From Bifidobacterium magnum (GTDB taxonomy: Bacteria; Actinomycetota; Actinomycetes; Actinomycetales; Bifidobacteriaceae), in assembly GCF_000741255.1 (NCBI RefSeq), contig NZ_JGZB01000003.1:62001-126000 (forward strand): a stretch of 64,000 bases of DNA. Reading direction: 5' to 3'. The notes below the pieces were generated by a model. It was not told where the DNA came from and made no database searches. It worked only from the letters and a program-made list of their open reading frames with translations. Made by a program: the position numbers and the translations under genes. How positions within the stretch are numbered: the first letter of the stretch is position 1; each line of letters opens with the position of its first letter. Positions 56,469-64,000 of this stretch are shown in pieces.

Positions 56469-57386
56469 ATGACGGACTCGTATACTGTGGGCATCGATGT
56501 GGGCGGCACCAAAATTGAAGCCGTGCTTGTGGACGGTATGGGTGTCGTGCGGGTGTGCGAGCGCATGGCGGCGCGCGGGGGAGCGGACCGGGTGGTCGCC
56601 GATTGCGCGCGTCTGGCGCGCATGGTGGCCGGGCCATATTTTCCCGAGGTGCAAGCTGTGGGCATCGGCATTCCGGGACAAGTGGATCCCACTACTGGCC
56701 ATGTGGCGAATGTGGTGAACCTCGCCATTGTGGACGTGGAGCTCGCCCGTCTCGTGTCGCAGGCGTTGGGAGGCGTTCCCGTTCATGTGGAAAACGATGT
56801 GAACGCGGCCGCCTTGGGTGCCGCCCACATGCTGGACCGGGGCAGCGAGACCGTGGCGTTTTTGAATTTCGGCACGGGACTGGCCGCCGGACTCGTCTAT
56901 CGCGGGCGGCTGCTACATGGCGCCAGCGGCTCGGCCGGCGAAATCGGGCATATCCCTGTGGATCCCAACCGTTTCGAATGTCCGTGCGGCCAGCGCGGAT
57001 GCCTCGAAACCGTGTGTTCGGGCGCCGCCGTGGCGACGCTATGGCCGACTGGCAAAGACGATCCTCCCATGCCTGATTTGCTGGCGAAAGCCAAAGCGGG
57101 CGATCCGGCCGCGCAACGCGTGCTCGCGATCGTCAAGCACGCCATGGGCGACGCCGTGCAAATGGTGACGCAATCGGTGGATCCCGAGCTCATTGTTGTG
57201 GGTGGCGGCATGGCCAAAACGGGCCAGCCGTTGCTGGATGCGATCGGCGAGGAAGTGCAGGCGCGCGGGCGGCGTTGCCCGTTCCTCGAAAGCCTGCATA
57301 TTGCCGGGCGTCTGCGTCTGGCCCCGCCCGACGAGCCGATCGGAGCGGTGGGAGCGGCATTGGCCGCGGTGCATGTCAGCGTGTGA
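56469..57386 (+). CDS. ROK-family sugar kinase
   Basis: Cytoplasmic ATP-dependent sugar kinase, 305 aa. Phosphate-binding VGIDVGGTKIEAVLVDG, sugar site VENDVNAAALGA, catalytic-region GTGLAAGLVYRGRL, the ROK histidine EIGHIPVDPNRFECPCG, and zinc cluster CPCGQRGCLETVCSG. It may act on glucose, GlcNAc or ManNAc; the specificity is not readable from sequence. ATG 56469 (MTDSYTVG) follows AAGGAAAGGA; an ATG at 56370 would add 33 basic residues and has poorer signals. It occupies the place of galE2 (lnpD) in B. longum. Its stop overlaps the convergent repressor gene by 11 bp. Confidence 0.82.
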   Translation: MTDSYTVGIDVGGTKIEAVLVDGMGVVRVCERMAARGGADRVVADCARLARMVAGPYFPEVQAVGIGIPGQVDPTTGHVANVVNLAIVDVELARLVSQALGGVPVHVENDVNAAALGAAHMLDRGSETVAFLNFGTGLAAGLVYRGRLLHGASGSAGEIGHIPVDPNRFECPCGQRGCLETVCSGAAVATLWPTGKDDPPMPDLLAKAKAGDPAAQRVLAIVKHAMGDAVQMVTQSVDPELIVVGGGMAKTGQPLLDAIGEEVQARGRRCPFLESLHIAGRLRLAPPDEPIGAVGAALAAVHVSV

Positions 57387-58518
57387 TATAAGCCTGCACC
57401 GCGGCGATGGCCGCGCCGCGCAATGTGATGTCGGCGCCCATTTGGCAGCGCCGGATCACCGTGTGCTGGTGGAATTGCGAAGAGGACATGGCGTCCAGCT
57501 CGCGTTGCGCCGATTCGAGGAACGCCATGTTGATGACGTCCGCCGGACCGTAAATGCATACGTCGCCAATGTCGAGAAGTCCGATGGGCATGGCGAGCGC
57601 CGCGGCGAACCGCCGGCCCGCGTCCTCTACAACTTGCGTGCGGTGTGCGGTGTCAAGGTCGCGCATGCGCGAACGCAATTCGCGCGCCGAAAGCAGCGTT
57701 TCCATGCAGCCGCGCTTGCCGCACGGGCATGGCGGCCCGTCTACGGGATCAATGGAAATATGTCCGATCTCGCCGCTGGCATGGTTGTCTCCGACTACGG
57801 GCACGCCGTCGACGAGTACGGCCGAGCCGATGCCGCGGTCGTTTTTGATAAACAGCAGGTTCGCTCCGGCCTGGCCGAAATAGTGCTCGGCAAGCATCGC
57901 GGCCACGGAATCGTTGACAAGCGTTACGGGAGTGTGGAAACGGCTTTCGAGCAATGCCGCCAAATCCGCATTGCGCCAGCCCAGCTGCGTGGATTCGAGT
58001 ACCACGCCGTCTTTGACGGCGCCCGGGCACGCCACACCGATGCCGATGATGAAACGGTCGTCTTCCAGTTCGGAGCGCAGCTGGTCCACGATTTGCACAA
58101 TGGCGTCGAGGCTGACTTCATTGTCGGGGCCGAGCGCCACTTCCATACGCTGTACGGGGCGCCCCAGAAGGTCGGTGGCCGCGCATTGGATGAGCTGGTC
58201 TTGGGACAGGTCGATGCTGATCGTGCGCACATGCGCCGTGTTCAGTCCCAGCAGCGTGGCGCGTTTGCCTTTGCCGGACGGGCTTGTTTCCGTACCCGTC
58301 TCCACGACGAGCCCCTCGTCGATCATGTCGGAAATCACGTCGGAGACGGCCACGCGGCTCAGTCCCGTGAGCCGGCCCAAGTCGGCGCGGGAATATTGGT
58401 GGCGCGGAAACAGCAGACTGAAAATAAGGGAGCGGTTTTTGCGGCGCACGTCAGACGGGCTGGCTCTGACCGCGTTTCTCAGGATGATTGGGAGCGTTGC
58501 GTTGTGCGCAGTGGCCAT
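57376..58518 (-). CDS. ROK-family (NagC/NahR-type) transcriptional repressor
   Basis: Winged-helix DNA-binding ROK regulator, 380 aa. N-terminal HTH: QYSRADLGRLTGLSRVAVSD. The ROK sugar-sensing domain has GIGVACPGAVKDGVV, GEIGHISIDPVDG and the zinc cluster CPCGKRGCMETL, with degenerate kinase residues in comparison with the convergent kinase. In B. breve a ROK protein called NahR controls the lnp and nag genes, so the same role is inferred here; the effector is expected to be GlcNAc/GalNAc or a phosphate. ATG 58518 has AAAGGCGG upstream. Candidate operators are at 47929, 48020 and 58680. Confidence 0.82.
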   Translation of the reverse strand: MATAHNATLPIILRNAVRASPSDVRRKNRSLIFSLLFPRHQYSRADLGRLTGLSRVAVSDVISDMIDEGLVVETGTETSPSGKGKRATLLGLNTAHVRTISIDLSQDQLIQCAATDLLGRPVQRMEVALGPDNEVSLDAIVQIVDQLRSELEDDRFIIGIGVACPGAVKDGVVLESTQLGWRNADLAALLESRFHTPVTLVNDSVAAMLAEHYFGQAGANLLFIKNDRGIGSAVLVDGVPVVGDNHASGEIGHISIDPVDGPPCPCGKRGCMETLLSARELRSRMRDLDTAHRTQVVEDAGRRFAAALAMPIGLLDIGDVCIYGPADVINMAFLESAQRELDAMSSSQFHQHTVIRRCQMGADITLRGAAIAAVQAYITR

Positions 58519-58608
58519 GCCGCCGCCTTTCGTCGATTCGATAGATCTGAATATATCCGATCCGGCAGTCCGCAAGCACACTTATGAATCGTCAATATTT
58601 CAGTAATG

Positions 58609-58627
58609 TTCTTTTCATTATAGAACA
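58609..58627. promoter_or_regulatory. Palindrome TGTTCT-N7-AGAACA in the repressor-nagB spacer
   Basis: A perfect 6-7-6 inverted repeat, geometry as the ROK sites but different in sequence. It lies 90 bp upstream of the repressor start and may be an autoregulatory or second-factor site. Confidence 0.4.
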
Positions 58628-58679
58628 ACCATCAATATAAATATGGTGAGAAACGCCGACAAATAGCGATTTATTAATT

Positions 58680-58698
58680 ATGTAAGTATCATTAACAA
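58680..58698. promoter_or_regulatory. Putative ROK-repressor operator 3
   Basis: ATGTAA-N7-TAACAA, two changes from TTGTAA-N7-TTACAA. It lies in the 300-bp AT-rich spacer between the repressor gene and nagB, about 120 bp upstream of the nagB ATG. The rest of this spacer holds no reading frame I can support; promoters for both genes are expected but not clear. Confidence 0.45.
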
Positions 58699-58819
58699 AA
58701 AGCATTTGTATATGGCATCCCCCATATCCATAAGACCGTCGGAGCGGTCGCCGCAACGGCGCGGTGGACGCGTGGATACAGGTACCCCGATTCCGTACGG
58801 CACATAGAAAGGCATACCG

Positions 58820-59632
58820 ATGACCGAAGTCATTATTGTGGATGACGAACAAGAAGCCGGCGAACTGTACGCGACATGCGTGGCGGATCTCATCTCCCGC
58901 AAACCGGATGCCGTACTGGGCCTTGCCACAGGATCCAGCCCGCTGGCCGCCTATCGGGCGCTCGCCGAACGCGTGCGCGCGGACCATATCGACGTGAGCG
59001 GCGTGCGCGGCTACGCGCTGGACGAATACATCGGACTGCCGCTGGACCATCCCGAGTCCTACCACAGCACCATCGCTCGCACGGTGACGCGGCCGCTGGG
59101 TCTCAACCCGGCCCATGTGCATGTGCCCGGCGACGTGCTGGACGGCGCGCCGTTGGACGACGAGCAAGCGTTGCGCGAAGCGGGCGCACGCTATGATCGC
59201 GCCATAGAACGCGCCGGCGGCATCGACATCCAGATCCTCGGCGTCGGCACGGACGGCCATGTGGGATTCAACGAGCCCGGATCAAGCCTGTCAAGCGGCA
59301 CGCGCATCAAGACGCTGGCCGAGCGGACACGCAAAGACAACGCGCGCTTCTTCGGCAACGACATCGACGCCGTGCCCACGCACTGCATCACGCAAGGCAT
59401 TGGCACCATTTTGAAAGCGCGCCACCTGATCCTGCTGGCATTCGGCGCGGCCAAAGCGGAGGCCATAGAGGAAACCGTGGAAGGCGGCATCTCGTCCTTC
59501 TGCCCGGCCTCCGCGCTGCAACTGCACCCGCACGCCACGGTCATCATTGACGAGGCGGCCGCCTCAAGGCTGCGCCACAAGGACTACTACCGCTACGCCT
59601 ACGAGCACAAGCCCGCGTGGCAGGGAATCTGA
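58820..59632 (+). CDS. nagB: Glucosamine-6-phosphate deaminase
   Basis: Converts glucosamine-6-phosphate to fructose-6-phosphate and ammonia, feeding the bifid shunt, 270 aa. Motifs: LATGSSPLAAYRAL (phosphate loop), YALDEYIGLPLDHPESYHST (catalytic Asp), LGVGTDGHVGFNEPGSSLSS, FGAAKAEAIEETVEGG, and HPHATVIIDEAAAS. GAAAGG precedes ATG 58820. nagA begins 8 bases after its stop, so they form an operon. Confidence 0.96.
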   Translation: MTEVIIVDDEQEAGELYATCVADLISRKPDAVLGLATGSSPLAAYRALAERVRADHIDVSGVRGYALDEYIGLPLDHPESYHSTIARTVTRPLGLNPAHVHVPGDVLDGAPLDDEQALREAGARYDRAIERAGGIDIQILGVGTDGHVGFNEPGSSLSSGTRIKTLAERTRKDNARFFGNDIDAVPTHCITQGIGTILKARHLILLAFGAAKAEAIEETVEGGISSFCPASALQLHPHATVIIDEAAASRLRHKDYYRYAYEHKPAWQGI

Positions 59633-59640
59633 GGTGCGCC

Positions 59641-60891
59641 ATGAACAACGAATCCCGAGTCCTGTGCGCGCGCAAAATCGGGGAAGCGTTGCGCCATCCC
59701 GGCGTGCCGTTCGCGATTCGCGGCGCTCGCAAAATCGACGCCAACGGCGTGCTGGATAGCGCATGGCTCGTGTCCGACGGGAGTGCGGTCACCGCGGTCG
59801 GCACGGAGCCGCACATGCTGGACGATGCGCTGCAGGAAGCCGGCGTATCCGCCGACCATGTACTGGACGCGCAAGGCGCCGTGATGACGCCCGGATATGT
59901 CGATATCCATGCGCACGGAGCGTGGGGCAGCTCGTTTGACGACGGGCCGGACGGCATCGCGATGGCGCGCGCCGGCCATATGGTGCACGGCACCACGCGG
60001 CAAGTGTTGAGCCTGATCACCAATCCGCTTGACGTGTTGTGCCGGAATCTGCGAACCGTGCGGACCGTGATGAAAGCGCGGCCCGACGTGCTGGGCTCGC
60101 ATTTGGAAGGTCCCTTCCTCTCGCCGCTGCACAAGGGCGCGCACGATCCGGCCTGCCTGCTCGATCCCACGCCCGACGTGGTGGAGCGTTTGCTGGACGC
60201 CGCCGACGGGACGCTGCGCCAAATCACGCTCGCGCCCGAACTGCCGCACGGACTCAGTGCGATACGGCAATTCGCCGAGGCGGGCGTGGTACCGGCGGTG
60301 GGCCATTGCGACGCCGACTACGCCATGGCCGTGCGCGCGTTCAACGCGGGCGCAAGACTGCTGACGCACATGTTCAACGCGATGAAAGGGTTGGGGCACC
60401 GCGATCCGGGTCCCATTCCCGCGGCAGTGGAAGACCGGCGCGTGAATCTGGAAATGATCAACGACGGCTTCCACGTGCACAATCCCATGGTGCGCATGGG
60501 CTGGAATTTCGCGCCGCACCGCACGGTGTTCGTCACCGACGCGATGGCGGCCACGGATTGCCCGGACGGCCGGTACAAGCTCGGCGGTCTGGACGTGGCC
60601 GTGCATGACGGCCATGCACGTCTGGTGTCCAACGGCGCCATCGCCGGTTCCACATTGTTGCTGGAACATGCCGTGGCGCGTGCTGTGCTTGAACTGGGTG
60701 TCGCGCCCGAGCTGGCCGTGGAAGCCGCGACCTTGACGCCCGCGCGGGCGTTGCGTCTGGACATGCCCAACCGTGTGACGGGACGCCCGATCGGGTTGCT
60801 CGCCGAAGGCTACGCCGCGGACGTGCTCCTGCTTGATCCGGATTCATGGCGCGTGTGTCACGTGTGGTGCCAAGGCGTGCGCATCCGGTAA
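59641..60891 (+). CDS. nagA: N-acetylglucosamine-6-phosphate deacetylase
   Basis: Amidohydrolase removing acetate from GlcNAc-6-P, 416 aa. TIM-barrel metal motifs: GYVDIHAHGAWG (HxH), LEGPFLSPLHKGAH, AVGHCDADY, THMFNAMKGLGHRDPG, and VTDAMAATDCP. The HxH together with the glutamate of EGPF and the aspartate of DAMAATD is complete. ATG 59641 has GAGGTG; an earlier ATG at 59617 lies inside the nagB end and is less likely. It follows nagB in one transcript. Confidence 0.95.
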   Translation: MNNESRVLCARKIGEALRHPGVPFAIRGARKIDANGVLDSAWLVSDGSAVTAVGTEPHMLDDALQEAGVSADHVLDAQGAVMTPGYVDIHAHGAWGSSFDDGPDGIAMARAGHMVHGTTRQVLSLITNPLDVLCRNLRTVRTVMKARPDVLGSHLEGPFLSPLHKGAHDPACLLDPTPDVVERLLDAADGTLRQITLAPELPHGLSAIRQFAEAGVVPAVGHCDADYAMAVRAFNAGARLLTHMFNAMKGLGHRDPGPIPAAVEDRRVNLEMINDGFHVHNPMVRMGWNFAPHRTVFVTDAMAATDCPDGRYKLGGLDVAVHDGHARLVSNGAIAGSTLLLEHAVARAVLELGVAPELAVEAATLTPARALRLDMPNRVTGRPIGLLAEGYAADVLLLDPDSWRVCHVWCQGVRIR

Positions 60892-60959
60892 GGGTGGCCC
60901 CCTTGGGTAACCCGATAAACTGGGGCGCGGTATTGAATTTGCGACGATGCAAATCCGCT

Positions 60960-60981
60960 ATATGTGACCTAGATTACATAT
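60960..60981. promoter_or_regulatory. CRP/GlxR-type palindrome 1 upstream of pflB
   Basis: A 22-bp near-perfect palindrome centred on CTAG, containing TGTGA-N6-TTACA, the pattern bound by CRP/FNR-family regulators (actinobacterial CRP/GlxR). About 130 bp upstream of the likely transcription start. Confidence 0.55.
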
Positions 60982-61033
60982 GACGGATTTGGTTTGATTT
61001 GTGGCGGAATCGTGCGGATTTGAGGCTAGCAAT

Positions 61034-61049
61034 TGTGACCAAGCTCACG
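61034..61049. promoter_or_regulatory. CRP/GlxR-type palindrome 2 upstream of pflB
   Basis: TGTGA-N6-TCACG, one base from the TGTGA-N6-TCACA consensus. It lies about 50 bp upstream of the probable start site, a typical activator position. Confidence 0.6.
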
Positions 61050-61082
61050 CTATGAGATGCTGATTTTTACGTCGCTAGAAGC

Positions 61083-61088
61083 TAAACT
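61083..61088 (+). promoter_or_regulatory. Probable pflB -10 element
   Basis: TAAACT with a weak -35 (CTGATT at 61060-61065), which is consistent with dependence on an activator. A small hairpin (61101-61105 with 61116-61120) lies in the leader. Confidence 0.45.
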
Positions 61089-61148
61089 TGAACTCAGTCA
61101 GCGACACAAAGAAGCGTCGCTTAACTAGACCCCAAAGAAGGAGTGACT

Positions 61149-63524
61149 ATGGCATCTGCCCAGACCACCGAACTTTCGCCGGAAGCCATCAAGGAGCAGG
61201 CTTGGGAAGGATTTGTTCCGGGCCACTGGGAAGAGGACATCGACGTCCGTGACTTCATTCAGAAGAACTACACCCCGTACGAGGGTGACGAGTCGTTCCT
61301 CGCCAATGCAACCGACAAGACGAAGCACCTGTGGGAGTACCTCGACAACAACTACCTCGCGGTAGAGCGCAAGCAGCGCGTGTACGACGTCGACACCCAC
61401 ACCCCGGCCGACGTGGACGCGTTCCCGGCCGGCTACATCGATTCCCCGGAAGTCGACGACGTGATCGTCGGTCTGCAGACCGACGTTCCTTGCAAGCGCG
61501 CCATGATGCCAAACGGTGGTTGGCGCATGGTTGAGCAGGCTATCAAGGAAGCCGGCAAGGAAGTCGACCCGGAGATCAAGAAGATCTTCACGAAGTACCG
61601 CAAGACCCACAATGACGGCGTTTTCGGCGTGTACACGAAGAACATCAAGGTCGCCCGCCACAACAAGATCCTCACGGGTCTGCCGGACGCCTACGGCCGC
61701 GGCCGCATCATCGGCGACTACCGCCGTGTGGCCCTGTACGGCGTGGATATGCTCATCAAGTTCAAGCAGCGTGACAAGGACGCCGTCCCGTACCGCAACG
61801 ACTTCACCGAGACGGAAATTGAGCACTGGATCCGCTACCGCGAAGAGCATGACGAGCAGATCAAGGCCCTGAAGAAGCTCATCAACCTGGGCAAGGAATA
61901 CGGCCTCGACCTGGCCCGCCCGGCCATGAACGCCAAGGAAGCCGTGCAGTGGACCTACATGGGCTACCTCGCTTCCATCAAGAGCCAGGACGGCGCCGCC
62001 ATGAGCTTCGGCCGCGTGTCCACGTTCTTCGACTGCTACTTCGAGCGCGACCTGAAGAAGGGCCTGATCACCGAGGAAGACGCTCAGGAGATCATCGACA
62101 ATCTCGTCATGAAGCTGCGCATTGTGCGCTTCCTGCGTACCCAGGATTACGACGCGATCTTCTCGGGCGACCCGTACTGGGCCACCTGGTCCGACGCCGG
62201 CTTCGGCGACGACGGCCGTACGCTCGTGACCAAGACCTCGTTCCGTCTGCTCAACACGCTGACGCTCGAGCACCTTGGACCGGGACCGGAACCGAACATC
62301 ACGATCTTCTGGGATCCGAAGCTGCCGGAAGGCTACAAGCGCTTCTGCGCCAAGACCTCCATCGACACCTCGGCCATCCAGTACGAGTCCGACAAGGAAA
62401 TCCGCAGCCACTGGGGCGACGACGCGGCCATCGCTTGCTGCGTGTCCCCGATGCGTGTGGGCAAGCAGATGCAGTTCTTCGCGGCTCGCGTGAACTCGGC
62501 CAAGGCCCTGCTGTACGCGATCAACGGCGGCCGTGACGAAATGACGGGCATGCAGGTGATCGACAAGGGCGTGATCGAGCCGATCCAGCCCGAAGCTGAC
62601 GGCACGCTCGATTACGAGAAGGTCAAGGCCAACTACGAGAAGGCTCTCGAATGGCTGTCCGAGACCTACGTCGAAGCGCTGAACATCATCCACTACATGC
62701 ACGATAAGTACGCGTACGAAGCCATCGAAATGGCCCTGCACGACCGCGAGGTCTACCGTACGCTGGGTTGCGGCATGTCCGGCCTGTCCATCGCCGCCGA
62801 CTCGCTGTCCGCATGCAAGTACGCCAAGGTGTATCCGATCTACAACAAGGACGTCAAGGACATGCCGGGCCACGAGTACGAGTACGTCGAGGGCGCCGAT
62901 GACGACCTGATCGTCGGCTACCGCACCGACGGCGAATTCCCGCTCTACGGCAACGACGACGATCGCGCCGACGACATCGCCAAGTGGATTGTGTCCACGG
63001 TCATGGGCCAGGTCAAGCGCCTGCCGGTCTACCGCGGCGCCGTCCCGACGCAGTCGATCCTGACGATCACGTCCAACGTGGAGTACGGCAAGAACACGGG
63101 TTCCTTCCCGTCCGGCCACAAAAAGGGCACCCCGTACGCACCGGGCGCCAACCCGGAGAACGGCATGGATTCCCACGGCATGCTGCCGTCCATGTTCTCC
63201 GTAGGCAAGATCGATTACAACGACGCCCTCGACGGCATCTCGTTGACGAACACGATCACGCCTGACGGCCTGGGCCGCGACGAGGACGAGCGTATCGGCA
63301 ACCTCGTGGGCATTCTGGACGCCGGCAACGGCCACGGCCTGTACCACGCCAACATCAACGTGTTGCGCAAGGAACAGCTCGAGGACGCCGTCGAGCACCC
63401 GGAGAAGTACCCGCACCTGACGGTCCGCGTTTCGGGCTACGCCGTGAACTTCGTGAAGCTCACGAAGGAACAGCAGCTCGACGTGATCTCTCGTACGTTC
63501 CACCAGGGAGCGGTCAGCGACTGA
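61149..63524 (+). CDS. pflB: Formate C-acetyltransferase (pyruvate formate-lyase)
   Basis: Anaerobic glycyl-radical enzyme converting pyruvate and CoA to acetyl-CoA and formate, 791 aa. Adjacent catalytic cysteines Cys430-Cys431 lie in [12 protein letters not shown]. The glycyl-radical site is Gly763 in [12 protein letters not shown] near the C-terminus. AAGGAG (61138-61143) sets the start at ATG 61149; a GTG at 61143 overlaps it. In bifidobacteria this enzyme adjusts the acetate, formate and ethanol balance of the bifid shunt. Possible CRP-type control upstream. Confidence 0.97.
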   Translation: MASAQTTELSPEAIKEQAWEGFVPGHWEEDIDVRDFIQKNYTPYEGDESFLANATDKTKHLWEYLDNNYLAVERKQRVYDVDTHTPADVDAFPAGYIDSPEVDDVIVGLQTDVPCKRAMMPNGGWRMVEQAIKEAGKEVDPEIKKIFTKYRKTHNDGVFGVYTKNIKVARHNKILTGLPDAYGRGRIIGDYRRVALYGVDMLIKFKQRDKDAVPYRNDFTETEIEHWIRYREEHDEQIKALKKLINLGKEYGLDLARPAMNAKEAVQWTYMGYLASIKSQDGAAMSFGRVSTFFDCYFERDLKKGLITEEDAQEIIDNLVMKLRIVRFLRTQDYDAIFSGDPYWATWSDAGFGDDGRTLVTKTSFRLLNTLTLEHLGPGPEPNITIFWDPKLPEGYKRFCAKTSIDTSAIQYESDKEIRSHWGDDAAIACCVSPMRVGKQMQFFAARVNSAKALLYAINGGRDEMTGMQVIDKGVIEPIQPEADGTLDYEKVKANYEKALEWLSETYVEALNIIHYMHDKYAYEAIEMALHDREVYRTLGCGMSGLSIAADSLSACKYAKVYPIYNKDVKDMPGHEYEYVEGADDDLIVGYRTDGEFPLYGNDDDRADDIAKWIVSTVMGQVKRLPVYRGAVPTQSILTITSNVEYGKNTGSFPSGHKKGTPYAPGANPENGMDSHGMLPSMFSVGKIDYNDALDGISLTNTITPDGLGRDEDERIGNLVGILDAGNGHGLYHANINVLRKEQLEDAVEHPEKYPHLTVRVSGYAVNFVKLTKEQQLDVISRTFHQGAVSD

Positions 63525-63581
63525 TCCGCGGGTAACATGTGGGGTTTCGCCCATGCGCAAGCTCCACAGGTAAACGCATAG

Positions 63582-63616
63582 ACGGGACGGGGCGATTGTT
63601 CGCCTCGTCCCGTTTG
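63582..63616 (+). terminator. Terminator between pflB and pflA
   Basis: A 14-bp stem with one G-T pair (63582-63595 with 63600-63613), tetraloop TTGT and a weak TTTGT tail. Read-through to pflA is likely, and TTGATA (63666-63671) may start a separate pflA promoter. Confidence 0.6.
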
Positions 63617-63707
63617 TCATACCGGCGCTACCCAGAGCGAACAGGGCAAAGGGGCCCGGAAGAATTTGATAGCGTCGCATTAGCAAGCAACATATTTGGG
63701 GGTCGTT

Positions 63708-64000
63708 ATGGGCACATCCACGGAATTTCGTTCCACCACGCGCCACATGCTCAAGGAATCGAAAGAGTATGCCAGCCAAACCTTGATGGGCGGTCTTTCA
63801 GGATTCGAATCGCCGATCGGGCTGGACCGCAGGGACCGCATCCGCGCCCTGCGCACGGGAGACATCGGATTCGTACATTCGTGGGACATCAACACGTCGG
63901 TGGACGGTCCGGGCACACGCATGACGGTATTCATGAGCGGCTGTCCGCTCAGGTGCCTGTACTGCCAGAACCCCGATACGTGGAAAATGCGCGACGGCAA
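63708..64000 (+). CDS. pflA: Pyruvate formate-lyase activating enzyme (3' end outside window)
   Basis: Radical-SAM activase that installs the glycyl radical on PflB. Only the first 97 codons lie in the window, with no stop before the edge. The CX3CX2C cluster motif is visible as SGCPLRCLYCQNPDTW. DINTSVDGPGTRMTVFM precedes it, as in PflA. The N-terminal 45 residues extend beyond the E. coli protein, and their start could be later. ATG 63708 follows GGGGGT. Confidence 0.93.
   Translation, partial: MGTSTEFRSTTRHMLKESKEYASQTLMGGLSGFESPIGLDRRDRIRALRTGDIGFVHSWDINTSVDGPGTRMTVFMSGCPLRCLYCQNPDTWKMRDG

Noticed and set aside
61125-63779. An 884-codon minus-strand open frame opposite pflB
   Set aside because: Shadow of pflB: Val/Arg/Asp-rich low-complexity translation, no motif. 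The plus strand encodes a complete pyruvate formate-lyase with catalytic residues.

Overview
The window looks like a chromosomal segment of a high-GC member of the Bifidobacteriaceae, most probably a Bifidobacterium. Gene order is actinobacterial: ftsK-pgsA-pncC-clgR-DUF3046-recA-recX, then a vegetative sigma factor next to topoisomerase IV subunit B, then parC, a phosphodiesterase, sepH, DUF4193, dut and rel. A complete lacto-N-biose/galacto-N-biose (LNB/GNB) phosphorylase operon, a bifidobacterial hallmark for host-glycan use, narrows this further. No tRNA, rRNA, CRISPR array, prophage or intact insertion sequence was seen.

Layout. 1-7000: end of ftsK, membrane-lipid and NAD-salvage genes, a ClgR-type regulator, the SOS-controlled recA-recX pair, and the RNase P RNA gene on the minus strand. 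7100-16300: ribosome hibernation factor, secA, a small membrane protein, plsC, a PASTA-type Ser/Thr kinase and a polyprenyl diphosphate synthase. 16460-21130: a DUF4192-like gene broken by an in-frame stop, the principal sigma factor, and parE. 21130-26600 is accessory: a GT4 glycosyltransferase, a pilin-like LPATG surface-protein gene with about four frameshifts, an MFS transporter and a GlcU-like sugar transporter. 26650-41210: Lhr helicase, parC, an alkaline-phosphatase-fold protein, sepH, DUF4193-dut, rel, a HAD phosphatase and a cyclophilin. 41380-46390: metQNI methionine uptake, nadE and a small SPOR-like protein.

46390-60900 is a host-glycan island. It holds an intracellular-looking beta-helix protein divergent from gltABC (LNB/GNB ABC importer), then lnpA (GH112), nahK, galT2 and a ROK-family kinase, then a convergent ROK-family repressor, then nagB-nagA. 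Together these import GNB/LNB, phosphorolyse it, phosphorylate and uridylylate the products, and send GlcNAc-6-P to fructose-6-P. The usual fourth lnp gene (galE2) is absent from its expected place, where the ROK kinase sits. I see a shared palindrome, TTGTAA-N7-TTACAA, twice between the beta-helix gene and gltA and once, degenerate, between the repressor and nagB. This suggests one ROK-controlled regulon that includes the beta-helix gene. The window ends with pflB and the start of pflA, preceded by two CRP/GlxR-type palindromes.

Several genes (DUF3046, a membrane protein, GT4, lhr, ppiA, nadE) have a -10-like TANNNT hexamer 6-8 nt before the ATG, and so probably give leaderless mRNAs.
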